DNA from: Haematobia irritans
Taxonomy: Eukaryota > Arthropoda > Insecta > Diptera > Muscidae
Reading direction: 5' to 3'
Length of the DNA: 64,000 nucleotides
NCBI RefSeq assembly: GCF_050003625.1
Contig: NC_134398.1
Span: 85,127,983 to 85,191,982, forward strand
The notes under the pieces are model-generated. The model made no database searches and was not told where the DNA came from. It worked only from the letters and a program-made list of their open reading frames with translations. Below, one piece after another: positions 32,457 to 43,798 of the stretch (position 1 is the first letter of the stretch; the number at the start of each line of letters is the position of its first letter). The position numbers were made by a program, and so were the translations under genes.

Positions 32457-33362
32457 TTAGTATGTACATGCTCCGGATATGATCCAACCGAAGATCGTAC
32501 TTTGCGCTATTGGCATGGAGGAGGAAGTTTGAATTAATCCAGCCAAGAGTAATTTAGATAGCTGATCGTTTCCGATGACAACCTCGATATTCGATGGCTT
32601 ATAGAAGTGGGGATCAGCCAAAGTGCCTAAATGGTTGTATATGGACTGAAGTCTTTTTTCCGTTGTTGCTTCAGGCAAAGCCATGTTGAAATGGGATTTG
32701 ACAAGTCCAGTAATTTGCACCTTTACGGTTTCATCATGGTATGATTGAAGGTTTAAAGTACAGAATTCGGACTGGGTCCTTTTTGTCGTACGGATATTTA
32801 AACGGTCTACCATCAATCTCAGGATAATTGTCTGTTTTCCCGCCGAATTCAACATCATTCGAACATTGCCTGTACCATTCTGGGCTAAGACACGAGCTAA
32901 TGCAGTGGGCAAAAATACGTGAGTTTTTAATAGGGGACTTAATCGCTCATGTATATAGTTCCGTTGATTTTGTTCTTGGGATGTGCGTCGAGAATGGCTG
33001 GTGGAGTGACGTCCTGATGACGAATGCTGAGACTTCGCGGGCTTGTGTCGGATGATTTTGGTGAGATTCCGTTTAGAGTTGGATGTGTTGTCAGTGTGGA
33101 GCATGGTGTGGTGATTCTGGTTACAGACAAGACAAGTTTTTCGTGAGCGGCACCAATCACGTGTATGACTCGAACAGAGACACTTAAAGCAGAACCCTTT
33201 TACTTTAACTTCTTCTCTTCGCCCACGAACGTCCATTTGGTGAAATTTCCCACAGTCCTTTAACGCATGCCTTTGGTGGCAGATGCGGCACTTTGGAACG
33301 TTAGATACTTGGCTGTAAACGTAAAATGTTGTTAAGTTGTGAACGGGTGTGGAAATTAATGC
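32457..33362 (-). CDS. Second gag/protease-like frame at the 3' end of BEL
   Basis: An intact frame of about 300 codons opens after an in-frame stop near 33363. Zinc-knuckle-like clusters come first: CRICHQRHALKDC, CFKCLCSSHTRDWC and CLVCNQNHHTMLH. A basic Ser/His-rich linker follows, then a protease-like domain ending IEVVIGNDQLSKLL and STIFGWIISGA, as in BEL/Pao proteases. The expected catalytic D-S-G is replaced by LNSAGKQ, so protease activity is unlikely. It lies after pol and just before the polypurine tract. A TTTACGTTTACAG acceptor-like site near 33313-33325 could allow expression by splicing. It may be an accessory gag-like protein or a recombination product. Confidence 0.7.
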   Translation of the reverse strand, partial: ALISTPVHNLTTFYVYSQVSNVPKCRICHQRHALKDCGKFHQMDVRGRREEVKVKGFCFKCLCSSHTRDWCRSRKTCLVCNQNHHTMLHTDNTSNSKRNLTKIIRHKPAKSQHSSSGRHSTSHSRRTSQEQNQRNYIHERLSPLLKTHVFLPTALARVLAQNGTGNVRMMLNSAGKQTIILRLMVDRLNIRTTKRTQSEFCTLNLQSYHDETVKVQITGLVKSHFNMALPEATTEKRLQSIYNHLGTLADPHFYKPSNIEVVIGNDQLSKLLLAGLIQTSSSMPIAQSTIFGWIISGACTY

Positions 33363-33363
33363 T

Positions 33364-34232
33364 TAGCAGTAGGAATTATACAGAGTTTAGCTATTGGACG
33401 AATTATCGACCCGTTTTGGGTGCGGACCTCAGCTACACGTACGTTAGAATCTTGCCCCTTGAAGACTTTCAGTACCCTACCCAAACACCATTCATTAGGG
33501 GGAGGTCCTCCTTCACCACAACAAAGTCATCTACTTTAAGATTTTGCTGAGCCGTCTTCCATTTGTATCTCCTTTGGAGGTCACAAATGTACTCATTCTT
33601 CCAGCGTTTAGCGAAATGAATTTGCAAAGTTTTTAACCGTTGCCATCGGTTCAGCAATGTAAGATTGTCAGAATATTCCTCAGGAACAGCTATTAAAGCT
33701 GCTCCTCTCAGTAAATGACCAGGGGTTAATGGAATTAATTCGTTTGGATCTTCGTTGATAGGTGAAATTGGCCTAGAATTCAAAATGATTTCAATCCTAA
33801 CAAGAAGTGTGGCAAATTCCTCAAACGTAAATTTAATGTTAGTAGCAACTTTCCTTAAATGAGACTTCATGCTCTTTACAGCCGCCTCCCATAGTCCACC
33901 CATATGTGGGGCGTGAGGCGGAATGAAGTGCCATGAAAATCCGTGTAAGTTATACTTCTCAGCAACCGATCTATTCACTGTTTTCAGGAATGCCTTATAC
34001 TCTATGGTCAATGCCCTACTCGCTCCTACAAAGTTAGTGCCATTGTCAGAGAACATCTTGTTAGGTAACCCTCTTCTTCCCACAAATCGATTAAAAGTAG
34101 ACAAGAAGGCTTCAGTTGTAAGTTCTGAACATTCCTCTAAATGTACAGCTCGGGTAGAGAGACACACAAATATTGCAGCATAACCCTTTTACAGTTTAGA
34201 ATTTCTAATTCTCGAAGTTTTCAATTCAAAAG
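33364..34232 (-). pseudogene. BEL pol: integrase core and DUF5641-like tail
   Basis: The minus strand reads VCLSTRAVHLE, FSDNGTNFVGA (second catalytic D), [20 protein letters not shown] (catalytic E region) and LTPGHLLRG. It ends with RRYKWKTAQQN and NVRVAEVRTQNGSIIRPIAK. The first D (GVDFAGPF) lies at the edge of the hAT-type MITE at 34245. There is a nonsense codon at 34189-34191 and frame breaks near 33470. Confidence 0.88.
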
Positions 34233-34244
34233 GTCCCGCAAAAT

Positions 34245-34950
34245 CAGTGTTGCCAGGTGATTTTTGATTCTTCCCCCCAAATCTTAAGAAAAAACCCCTA
34301 AATTGGTCTAAGCTTTTTTCAAAAACCCCCAAAAAATTTCAGAGTGTAAAAGTACAAAAATTTAACACAAATATATATCCTGAAAGAAGAGTTCTTTCCT
34401 GAGAAACGAAATTTTAGAAAAACTAAGTTTTCTTTTGATGCTAAAATTTGTTTTCGTTTGAAGTAAATAAAAAATAAAATTTGCTATTTAAGAAAATACT
34501 TTAAAACAAAAGAGATTTTCGTTTGTTTAAAATTTCATCCCTGAGGAAATTATTTTTTTTATGGATGTAATAATACAATATGTATATCAATTTAAAAAGC
34601 GGGCTTACTCTTAAAAAGCTTTCAGCTGCTAAGTTAAAATACGATTGTTTTTAATTTTGTCAAATATTAAAAATGCCCTTTCAACAGAAGAGTTTAAAAA
34701 AGATAACGAAAATAATGCTATTGGATACTTGTTTGTATTTAGGATCTTCTTGTTGACTTTCCGAAACTTTTTTCTCATAACTCATGCTAGAATTGTTCCG
34801 AATTTGCTTGAGAAATGCTCCACTTTATAAGGTCTGAAATAATTTTTTACCCCCAAAAATCCCCCCAAATAAATTTTACATCTAAAAATCCCCCTAAACG
34901 TGAAAAAACCCCCTAAATTTGGGGGGAAAACCCCTAACCTGGCAACACTG
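34245..34950. mobile_element. hAT-type MITE, 706 bp, in BEL integrase
   Basis: The ends are CAGTGTTGCCAGGTGA and the inverse of CAGTGTTGCCAGGTTAG, with 8 bp duplications CGCAAAAT/CACAAAAT (one mismatch). Subterminal CCCCCCAAAT/AAACCCCCTAAA runs occur at both ends. The BEL protein reading continues on both sides. Non-coding. Confidence 0.87.
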
Positions 34951-35034
34951 CACAAAATCTACACCAGTATTAGTAAAGGGTACGGAAAATGTACACCTCT
35001 CAGGTGGTAGTGAAGACATTATCTGAGTGCGAAC

Positions 35035-35807
35035 TAGGGCTGTCACTCGGGATTTTTTATTTTGAATCCCTGGATTTTTCGGGATCCCGAAAAAATAATA
35101 CCAATGTGATAAAATTGTGGTTTTTTAAGATTGTTTATTAATAAATTGGAGTCTTCACTCAGTGTAAACGGCCCTTAGATTTCATAACCGACAAATTGAG
35201 TTAATAAACATCTTGAGTAAGAATTTATTATACATGAGGTATACTAAAGAGCACAATTTCATCAAAAATCGAAATAAACGAGAAGGACCTTTGAATAATG
35301 AGTTCATGTGAAATGGAATTCGTGCCACATAAAATAAAAAGCAATGATAAAAGGTCCGTCGAAAATATGACAAGATCGCGATTATCTGACAAAAATTTGG
35401 ATGCTGCGATATTTTTACTTAAATCGAAGTACAAAACGATTATCACAAGTATACGAAAATACGCCTAATCTAACCTAATCCTTAAAATGTTTGCTGAGTA
35501 AGATTGCGATAAGAAATGACTTTTTTCATTTATTTTTTTTTCGCTAAGTATGATAGCAATTTAAAATTGCTTTTAAATTTACTCTTATGTTCTTTTGTTG
35601 TTAATAAAATTGAATTAATTAAATAAATTGGTTTAATGTACAACAATTTTTTGGCGCTGTAAATTGTAATTAATTAAAATATTTAAAGAATCCCGAAAAT
35701 TTCGGGATCCCGAAAAAAATCTCGAAAAATCCCGGGATCCCGGGATTCAATATTTTGAAATCCCGAATCCCGGGATTTTTAAAAATCGATCCCGAACGAC
35801 AGCCCTA
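35035..35807. mobile_element. hAT-type MITE, 773 bp, in BEL pol
   Basis: The ends are TAGGGCTGTC and GACAGCCCTA, with an exact 8 bp duplication GTGCGAAC (35027-35034 and 35808-35815). Subterminal repeats of TCGGGATCCCGA and TCCCGGGATCCCGGGA type can form strong hairpins. Non-coding. Confidence 0.92.
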
Positions 35808-35815
35808 GTGCGAAC

Positions 35816-38583
35816 ACAATGCTTGTATATAGTACATGTGCAACAATTTCTTATACAGTAACGTATTGCACTTTTCAAGCGAATGACATAAAATTCCTGA
35901 CGAATTGCACGTAACATAATTTTGTGTTCTGAATGCAACAACATCTTGTGGGTAAATTCAATAAACAGTTTACAGAATCGTGATTTTTCAGGTAAGATTA
36001 CAGGATGCCTTTCATTGTAGCTGATGTCAGAATTGGCCAATCGGCCATTCACCCCTAATAATTTTTGGTCATCAAGAACAGGATTTAACGTTAGCAGTTT
36101 ACTTTTTGTGCCAATATCATGGTTGTTTTCAAGAGCTTCACATTCAGATCGGTAATGAGTGCGTTGGGCCAAACAAATCAGATTAAACTTAGTCAGTAAA
36201 ATTTCATCTTTAGTAATATATTCAGTATAAGTAAAGTTGACCGTCTGTTTTTTACAATTTCTTACAAAACGGTATACATAGCAAAGAACACGTAGTGCCC
36301 GACTAAAAGACGAGAATCGATCTAAAATATCTTCAGTTTGAGTTTCAGTCAGGAAATTTGTGACTTTTTTTTTCAAGTTCAGGTTCGCAAAAGTAATTTT
36401 GTTTAGGCCAAAATTCTGCCGATTTTAACAACCATTTTGGTCCATGCCACCATAATTTATTGCAGCTAATTTCAGAAGCTGTGCATCCTCGAGAACCAAT
36501 GTCAGCAGGATTATCATGTCTCCAAGTAACATTTCCAACGTTGTCCAATATTTCAGATATTTTGTTAGCAACAAAAGTCTTCCAATGATATGGTGGCTTG
36601 TCGAGCCACGCCAAAGTGATTGTAGAATCGGACCACAGAAAAATGTCAGTAATAGTGAAACTCAAATTTTGACAAACAGATTTCAGTAGCTTTGATAATA
36701 GTGTAGCCCCACATAACTCTAATCTTGGTAAACTAACAGTCTTAAGTGGTGCTACTTTACATTTCGATACCAACAATTGTGAGGTTCTAATATTCTCTGA
36801 GGAAACAGTGCATATGTAGATACAGGCACAATATGCTTTCTCAGATGCATCGCAAAATCCATGTATCTCAACTCGCTTATCCGGAGAATGGTTAATCCAT
36901 CCAGGAATCTTAATAGATTCAATATCAGAAAAATTGGAAATAAAATGCCTCCATTTTTGCATCGCATGTAGCTTGACTTCCTCATCCCAATTAGTCCCAT
37001 CGATCCACAGTTGTTGTAAAATATCCTTCGCTACAATAATAATGGGTGCCAACCTCCAGCAGGATCAAATATTTTTGCAACAATTGATAAAATCTTTCGT
37101 TTTGTCAAAGGGGTACAGGAAGTAGGAATGTTGGAGACGCTATAATAAAAAGTATCGGACATCGCGTTCCATCGAATGCCTAATGTCTTCGTTTCGCTGG
37201 TGTCTTCCAGTTTCAAAAAATCTTCCTTTAGAAGATCCTCGGGGGGTACGTCTTGCAGAATATCCGGATGGTTTGCAGTAAGTTTCTTTAATGGGAATCC
37301 AGCTGAGTCAAGCAAATCAGTAAGTTGTAATAAATAGTATCTTGCTTCAGCCACCGAATTGCCACCCGAAAGAACATCATCCACGTAAATCTGATGTTTC
37401 AAAATGGATGCCGCAGTAGGATGCGTTGATTTTTCGTCCTCACTTAATTGTCGTAGAGTTCAGATGGCTAAATAAGGAGCACAGTTTACTCCAAACGTTA
37501 CAGTTTTTAAACAGTAGTCACGAATTACCTCAGACTGCGACTTTCGAAAGAGAATTCTCTGATATTGCCTATCCTCAGGATGTACATAAATTTGGCGGTA
37601 CATCTTTTGGATGTCGCCATTAAACACATATTTGTAGAAACGCCACCGAAGTACCACATTCATTAAATCATTCTGAAGTATTGGCCCCGTATGCAGTATG
37701 TCATTTAAAGAAATCCCAGTCGCAGTCTTTTTTGAAGCATTGAAAACAACCCTAACTTTCGTGGACGTACGTTCAGGTTTGACAACCGCATGGTGAGGAA
37801 GATAAAAAGAGCAGTATCGCGAATCGAGACAAATTTCAGTGGATGATGTCGGCTCCATGTGATCAAGCTCTAAATATTCTGATAACACTTTTGTATACTC
37901 GGATGAAAGATCAGGTGATTTTCGCAACATTTTCTCCATATGTAGATATTGACCCATGGCAGATCGTCTTGATGACCCCAGAGCTATTTCCGTCTGTAAG
38001 TCATGCCGAAATGGTAGTCTCACCATATATTTTCCTTTTGGTAATCGACTAGTGGTTTCCTGGTATAATTTTCACACCAATTGTCGTTTTCCGACAACAA
38101 ATTCAAAATGGGAACTTCTTCCAACTCCCAAAATTTTCTTATGTCATCGTTTAGTGTATCATTCGATGCTGTCCATGATGCAAACGTGGAAACGGTTCGT
38201 TGTACAGGAGGTCCACTTATTAACCATCCGAATTCAGTATTCTGTTCTAATAAACTTCCTGCAACATTCCTTTTCACACCCGATTTAATAATGGATGGTA
38301 AAACATCACTTCCTAACAGCATATCAATCGGTCCGGGTCTGAAAAAGTATGGATCCGCCAAATCCAATTCATTTAAGTCAGACCAGTCAGAAATGTGTAT
38401 TGGTGACCCAGACATAAAATGTTTCAAATTAGACACTACTATCGCAGAAGTATGTAACATATAGTCAGATTTTCGGGATTTCAAAGTAACATGGCATATT
38501 TTTGATGAATCCTCAAGTACAGTTCCTCCAAGACCTGAAATCCTCGTAAAGGATTTCTTGGTAGGCATTTGTAGTCTGTTCAC
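35816..38583 (-). pseudogene. BEL pol: protease end, RT, RNase H, integrase zinc region
   Basis: On the minus strand, from high to low coordinates: IDMLLGSDVLPSIIKSG (protease end, about 38330), YMVRLPFRHD (38020), KVRVVFNASKKT (about 37750), FNGDIQKMYRQI (RT motif A, about 37610), FGVNCAPYLAI (about 37470), HQIYVDDVLSGG (catalytic DD, about 37390), FDPAGG (37050), VEIHGFCDASEKAYCA (RNase H, about 36850) and CCTCTIYKH (integrase zinc region, about 35820-35860). Breaks: frameshifts near 38583, 38040, 37045 and 36365, and a nonsense codon at 37460-37462. No functional product is possible. Confidence 0.9.
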
Positions 38584-39424
38584 AATCTAGAAATAAATGA
38601 TTCCTGTGAACCCTGGTCAATAAATACCCTGATAGTGAATATTGTGCCTGAGTGCTCCATTTCAATTAACGCAGTAGGTAAAACAGTTCCTTCGCAAGAC
38701 TTAGTGTAGTTCGTTTGGACATGTGAAATTGGATCATTATAATCAGCAGTGGACGTAGTCGGATGATCCTCAGTATTGGCGTCAACATGAAACGACGTTA
38801 CATTTGATTGAGAAGTTCGTTGCGTCGCTCTTCGATTCTCAGCGTTGCTGGAATCTTGATGTAAAATAGTGTGGTGTCGTTGTTGACATTTTTGACACAC
38901 GTTATCACTTTGACAATTTCGAACAGTGTGACCATATCCTAAACAATTGTCACAAAGTTTATTTACGTTGACAAACTTCCTTTTTTGTGTGAAAGACCAT
39001 GATTTAAATTTAGTGCACGCACGTAGCGAATGATTCTGCTTACAAGCCCTGCAGGGTTTATAGTTATTTTCAGTTTTAGTGTAGTAGTTGTTGGACTTTT
39101 GTGAATTGATAGGCGGATTCGATGGTTTTCTTATATCAGTTATTGACTCCAACATATTCAAACGCCTCGAGATAAAATCGTCAAGTTGTTCCCATGAAGG
39201 CATTTGTTTGTGATCATCAAGCGAATTCTCCCATGCCGTTAAAGTTTCATCGGGTAATCTTGACGATACCCAGTACACTAGTATGGGATCCCAGGAAATC
39301 ACTGATATATTATAAGTTTTCAGTACTGAAAGGCAGTTGTTTATAGTGTACTGTAAATTACGAAGTGGCTTTCCCTTTTCAGAGGTAACGCGATCAGTTT
39401 CAAAAATTTTCCTCAATTGCTGAT
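38584..39424 (-). pseudogene. BEL gag, N-terminally deleted, with protease start
   Basis: The minus-strand frame enters directly from the truncated LTR as LNQQLRKIFETDRV, inside the DUF1759-type gag core. It then reads WDPILVYWVSSRLPDET and zinc-knuckle-like clusters CRACKQNHSLRAC, CDNCLGYGHTVRNC and CQKCQQRHHTILH. The start of protease follows with IDQGSQESF (catalytic D kept). A frameshift at about 38583 follows. The 3' part of the 5' LTR, the leader and the gag N-terminus are missing in one deletion. Confidence 0.88.
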
Positions 39425-39604
39425 TAAGAGTTTTGAGTGAAAGCCTTCACTGTGAGACAGGGTTGCCGCTTTTAAAGAATTCATTTCAAAGATTTATCTA
39501 AACGTTACATCAGTAATTCATGCAAATTCAATTCATTAATTCAATAATTGTTACACGATAAAAAAAGAAAAAAAGACAAAATCACTGTTGAACGGAGTTC
39601 AACA
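39424..39604 (-). repeat. 5' LTR of the BEL element, truncated
   Basis: About 181 bp match the first part of the 470 bp LTR at 31961-32430 (minus-strand sense). The remaining roughly 290 bp of LTR were lost in the same deletion that removed the gag start. Confidence 0.85.
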
Positions 39605-39609
39605 CAAAG

Positions 39610-39757
39610 CATTCTCAATTTCCCCCCATTTTTGCTTTGGAACCATACCGTCCAATGCTCCTTTATTAATGATATCCATCACAAGGCTGTCTTTAGCAAC
39701 TGAGGCAAACGATCGTTGATCCCTTTTGGAGGATGGCAGCTCATCCGGTGTATATGC
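39610..39757 (-). pseudogene. LOA-like LINE ORF1, 5' side fragment
   Basis: The minus strand reads YTPDELPSSKRDQRSFASVA, DSLVMDIINKGALDG and KQKWGEIENAL, typical of the N-terminal half of ORF1 in LOA-type LINEs. After removing the BEL element it reads straight into 31745-31955. Confidence 0.72.
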
Positions 39758-39767
39758 CTAAAATGTA

Positions 39768-40062
39768 AGTAAATAATAATTTCAAAAACCGATTCCAGTG
39801 AAGTTTATGATTAAACCCTTAAATATCTATGAATCTGTCTTATCCGATGTATCCGTTATATGGTTTTTTGAACCGGTTTTTCGCTTTTTATTAAAAACGA
39901 ACTCTAGGAACATGGATAAGGAACAATATTGGCCTGTTCATAAATAAAGAAAATAATAAATAACGAAAGAAAAATGATCAAGTAATATTTTTTCGCATCA
40001 AAAATAACGCAGTCAAAGTTTCAACTATCCGAAAAATCAAACTAGTTTACACTCAAAATGTA
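39768..40062. other. Intron sequence, nothing recognised
   Basis: AT-rich OATP intron without identifiable element. A TTTACA-type inverted repeat at its right end may belong to the MITE that follows. Confidence 0.4.
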
Positions 40063-40392
40063 CACTTGATTAAAATCAACTTTTCTTATGTATTTTGAGC
40101 TGCTGAATTTGAAAGAAATGTTTAAAAATGTTCTATGGAACAGTTTTTGCGATATCCCGTTATTTTTAAATTTTCGCTCTTTTTTCACTAAACACAATAT
40201 ATCTCGAGTTAGAATTATAACGTTGTGGGTACTTAAATTAAAGGTAATAAGATAACGAATAATTGTGAGCAATTAGATCTGTGATAAGTTAGGTGGTTCA
40301 AAAAATATCAATGCGAAAATTATAAACCATTAAAATTTTTTTTTTCGAATTTTAGCTCAAAATACATAAGAAAACTTGGTTTTCATCAAGTG
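40063..40392. mobile_element. CAC-7: 330 bp MITE with long terminal inverted repeats
   Basis: Starts CACTTGATTAAAATCAAC and ends with the inverse ATCAAGTG, between TA dinucleotides. The inverted repeats are about 45-50 bp (through CTTATGTATTTTGAGCT). Weaker inverted similarity continues outward to ACTAGTTTACA/TGTAAACTAGTG (about 40041-40052 and 40415-40425), so the true ends could lie there. The interior is AT-rich and non-coding. Confidence 0.72.
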
Positions 40393-40425
40393 TACATGAA
40401 ATTTTTTTATTTTGTAAACTAGTGT

Positions 40426-41140
40426 TATTTGTAGTTCAAGTATATAGCTTAGTTCATTTATTGGTACTGACAAATTAACGGAGTTTAGTGAACTGTGTTT
40501 ATAAAAACTGTGAATTGTGTAAATAAAAAATTCTTTATGCAAATTTAATGAGTCTGAAGGATGGACCCCAAAATGTATCTTATCGAAATAAACGAATTGG
40601 ACAGCGACATTGCAAAAAACATTTTCGAAGAAATTATAAAAACTGTTACAAAATAACAATGTTTGTGTTACCCGTTTGCAAACGTTTTTATTTGCGTGAA
40701 CATAATACACATCCAATTTAAGTAAAATTGACTCATTTTAAAAAATATGAAATAAATGGTGATTTTTTTAAGAACTATAGAAAGAATTTTCAAAAAAAAA
40801 CACAAAATTTTAAAAATTGTTTTTTTTTTATTTGAATCGATAACATAGTACGGTCCACATAATTTTATGTTTGAAAATTATTTCATAATAATGTTTATTA
40901 TCCGCTTAGTCCACTATAGTCATCCTCTATGCAATATTATCGTGCCAAATAATCTACCAAACTTTGAAGACAATTTTAGAAAAAATCTATCAAATTTAAA
41001 AAATTTTGATATGAAGTTTTCGATCAAATTTTTGTGGTTAGTATAAAAAAAATTCAAAAGAAATGTTTTATTATTTTTTTTAGAAGTTTATTTATTATAT
41101 ATTTTGATCTCTCATTGTGTTTGATTGTGTATAAATATCC
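40426..41140. other. Intron sequence, nothing recognised
   Basis: AT-rich OATP intron with homopolymer runs; no supported element or gene. Confidence 0.4.
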
Positions 41141-41307
41141 CTTGATTGTAAATATGTCATATGTTATAAAGGTTTTAGCTTGCACCACTTTATGGAAAGT
41201 TACTACTTCTACAAAAAATTTTGATAGTATGATCGAATTTATAGAAAATTTTTATTTCTATAGAAAAATTTATTTCTATAAAAAATTTTGTCAAAATTTA
41301 ACTTCCA

Positions 41308-42738
<1,431 letters not shown>

Positions 42739-42944
42739 CATAGAAATTTTTGTCAAAATGTTTACTTCTATAGAATATTTTGTCAAAATCTTTACTTCTA
42801 CAGAAAATTTTGCCAAAATTTTATTTCTGTAGAAAATTTTCGCAAAATTTTATTTCTGTAGAAAATTTTCGCAAAATTTTATAAAATAAAATGTTCACCG
42901 AACTTGCCTCTCAATAATCCATTGTTACGCGTGCTGGGTGTAGC

Positions 42945-43163
42945 TTATTGCACCGTCTTGTTGAGTTTGACACGGTAGCGCTCACCATTCACAGTTACGA
43001 TACGATTCGCATAATTTTTCAAGAAGTACGGTCCACTCCAAAATCGACATTTTTGCTTATTTACGTACGTATTGAGCCAAAAATGAGATTCGTCGCTGAA
43101 CGCACGAACCGCGCGATGAAATTTCTTAACAAAGCACGCATTTTGATTAATTTTTAAATTCAA
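42945..43163 (-). pseudogene. Mariner transposase relic
   Basis: The minus strand reads FSDESHFWLNTYVNKQKCRFW, related to the first-D block of the mariner at 10137-10601, then a gap and GPYFLKNYANRIVTVNGERY. It is a short fragment with an internal deletion and no terminal repeats found. Confidence 0.75.
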
Positions 43164-43624
43164 TAATTTGATTATGGTATTGATTCCGAGCCAAAGAAGA
43201 GAAGAATTGAAGTAAGGACATTTTTAAGATAGAATTCCCTTTAAATTTCGAGTTTTGCGTACCTGATTCTAGGAAACATATTTTAATTTAATCGCTTGTC
43301 AGCTGCTTTCTTCATGCGCTCTCAAAGTCCTTTAACGACAACTAATATTTCCAAATTCAGACTCGACTTCAAGTAGAAATTATTCTATGTTTCAAAACGT
43401 CTTCAAAATAAAATAATGAAAAATATCTCCTATTTTTAAATTTTTTTGTTTTGACAGTGAAACAAAACATTATACAAAAAGTCAACAAATTTTAAGACGA
43501 TTTCATTAATTTTGAAGAATTGTTCCAAGTTGACCTTATTCAAGCAACATTATCTTTCATGTAAAGATGCCCATTTGTAAGTCAAATCACCTAACAGTCA
43601 GGACAAAACAACTTCATTGAACAG

Positions 43625-43798
43625 TGTATTAACCCACAATTTCCAATAATCAAAACACTTTATTCTAGTGCAAAACGCTGAACTTAAACTGTTATTTTAT
43701 TGGTTCTTATTTCTTAACACAACTCAAAAAGACTCCAAAAATACATCACTCTACTTATCGAATCCTCAGTATAATCGATAACAATCAGTGTTGCCACA
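43625..43798 (-). repeat. 3' LTR of gypsy
   Basis: On the minus strand it starts TGTGGCAACACTGATTG and ends ...GGGTTAATACA. Identical by reading to 48002-48175. The pol stop codon lies inside it. Confidence 0.93.

Larger units (their letters stand above)
31961..39604 (-). mobile_element. BEL/Pao retrotransposon, degraded
   Basis: A minus-strand element with a 470 bp 3' LTR (31961-32430) and a truncated 5' LTR (about 39424-39604), flanked by the 5 bp duplication CAAAG (31956-31960 and 39605-39609). Order on the minus strand: 5' LTR, gag lacking its N-terminus, protease, RT, RNase H, integrase, DUF5641-like tail, then a second gag/protease-like frame, polypurine tract (GCAAGAGGGGCGGCA) and 3' LTR. 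Two hAT-type MITEs interrupt integrase. It lies in ORF1 of the LOA-like LINE. Confidence 0.9.
31043..39757 (-). mobile_element. LOA-like LINE, internally deleted, with BEL inserted
   Basis: A minus-strand copy of the LINE family seen at 6929-10131, bounded by the 10 bp duplication CTAAAATGTA (31033-31042 and 39758-39767). The 3' tail (31043-31130) and ORF2 C-terminus (31197-31740) are present. An ORF1 segment is split by a BEL element (31745-31955 and 39610-39757). The region between ORF1 and RNase H is deleted at about 31743, where GGCTGAGCAG could be junction microhomology. The 5' end is truncated in ORF1. Confidence 0.85.

Noticed and set aside
43625..43637. Gypsy LTR start TGTGGCAACACTG resembling the hAT end CAGTGTTGCCA
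   Set aside because: The LTR pair, 5 bp duplication and gag-pol content settle the gypsy identity; the likeness is probably coincidence.
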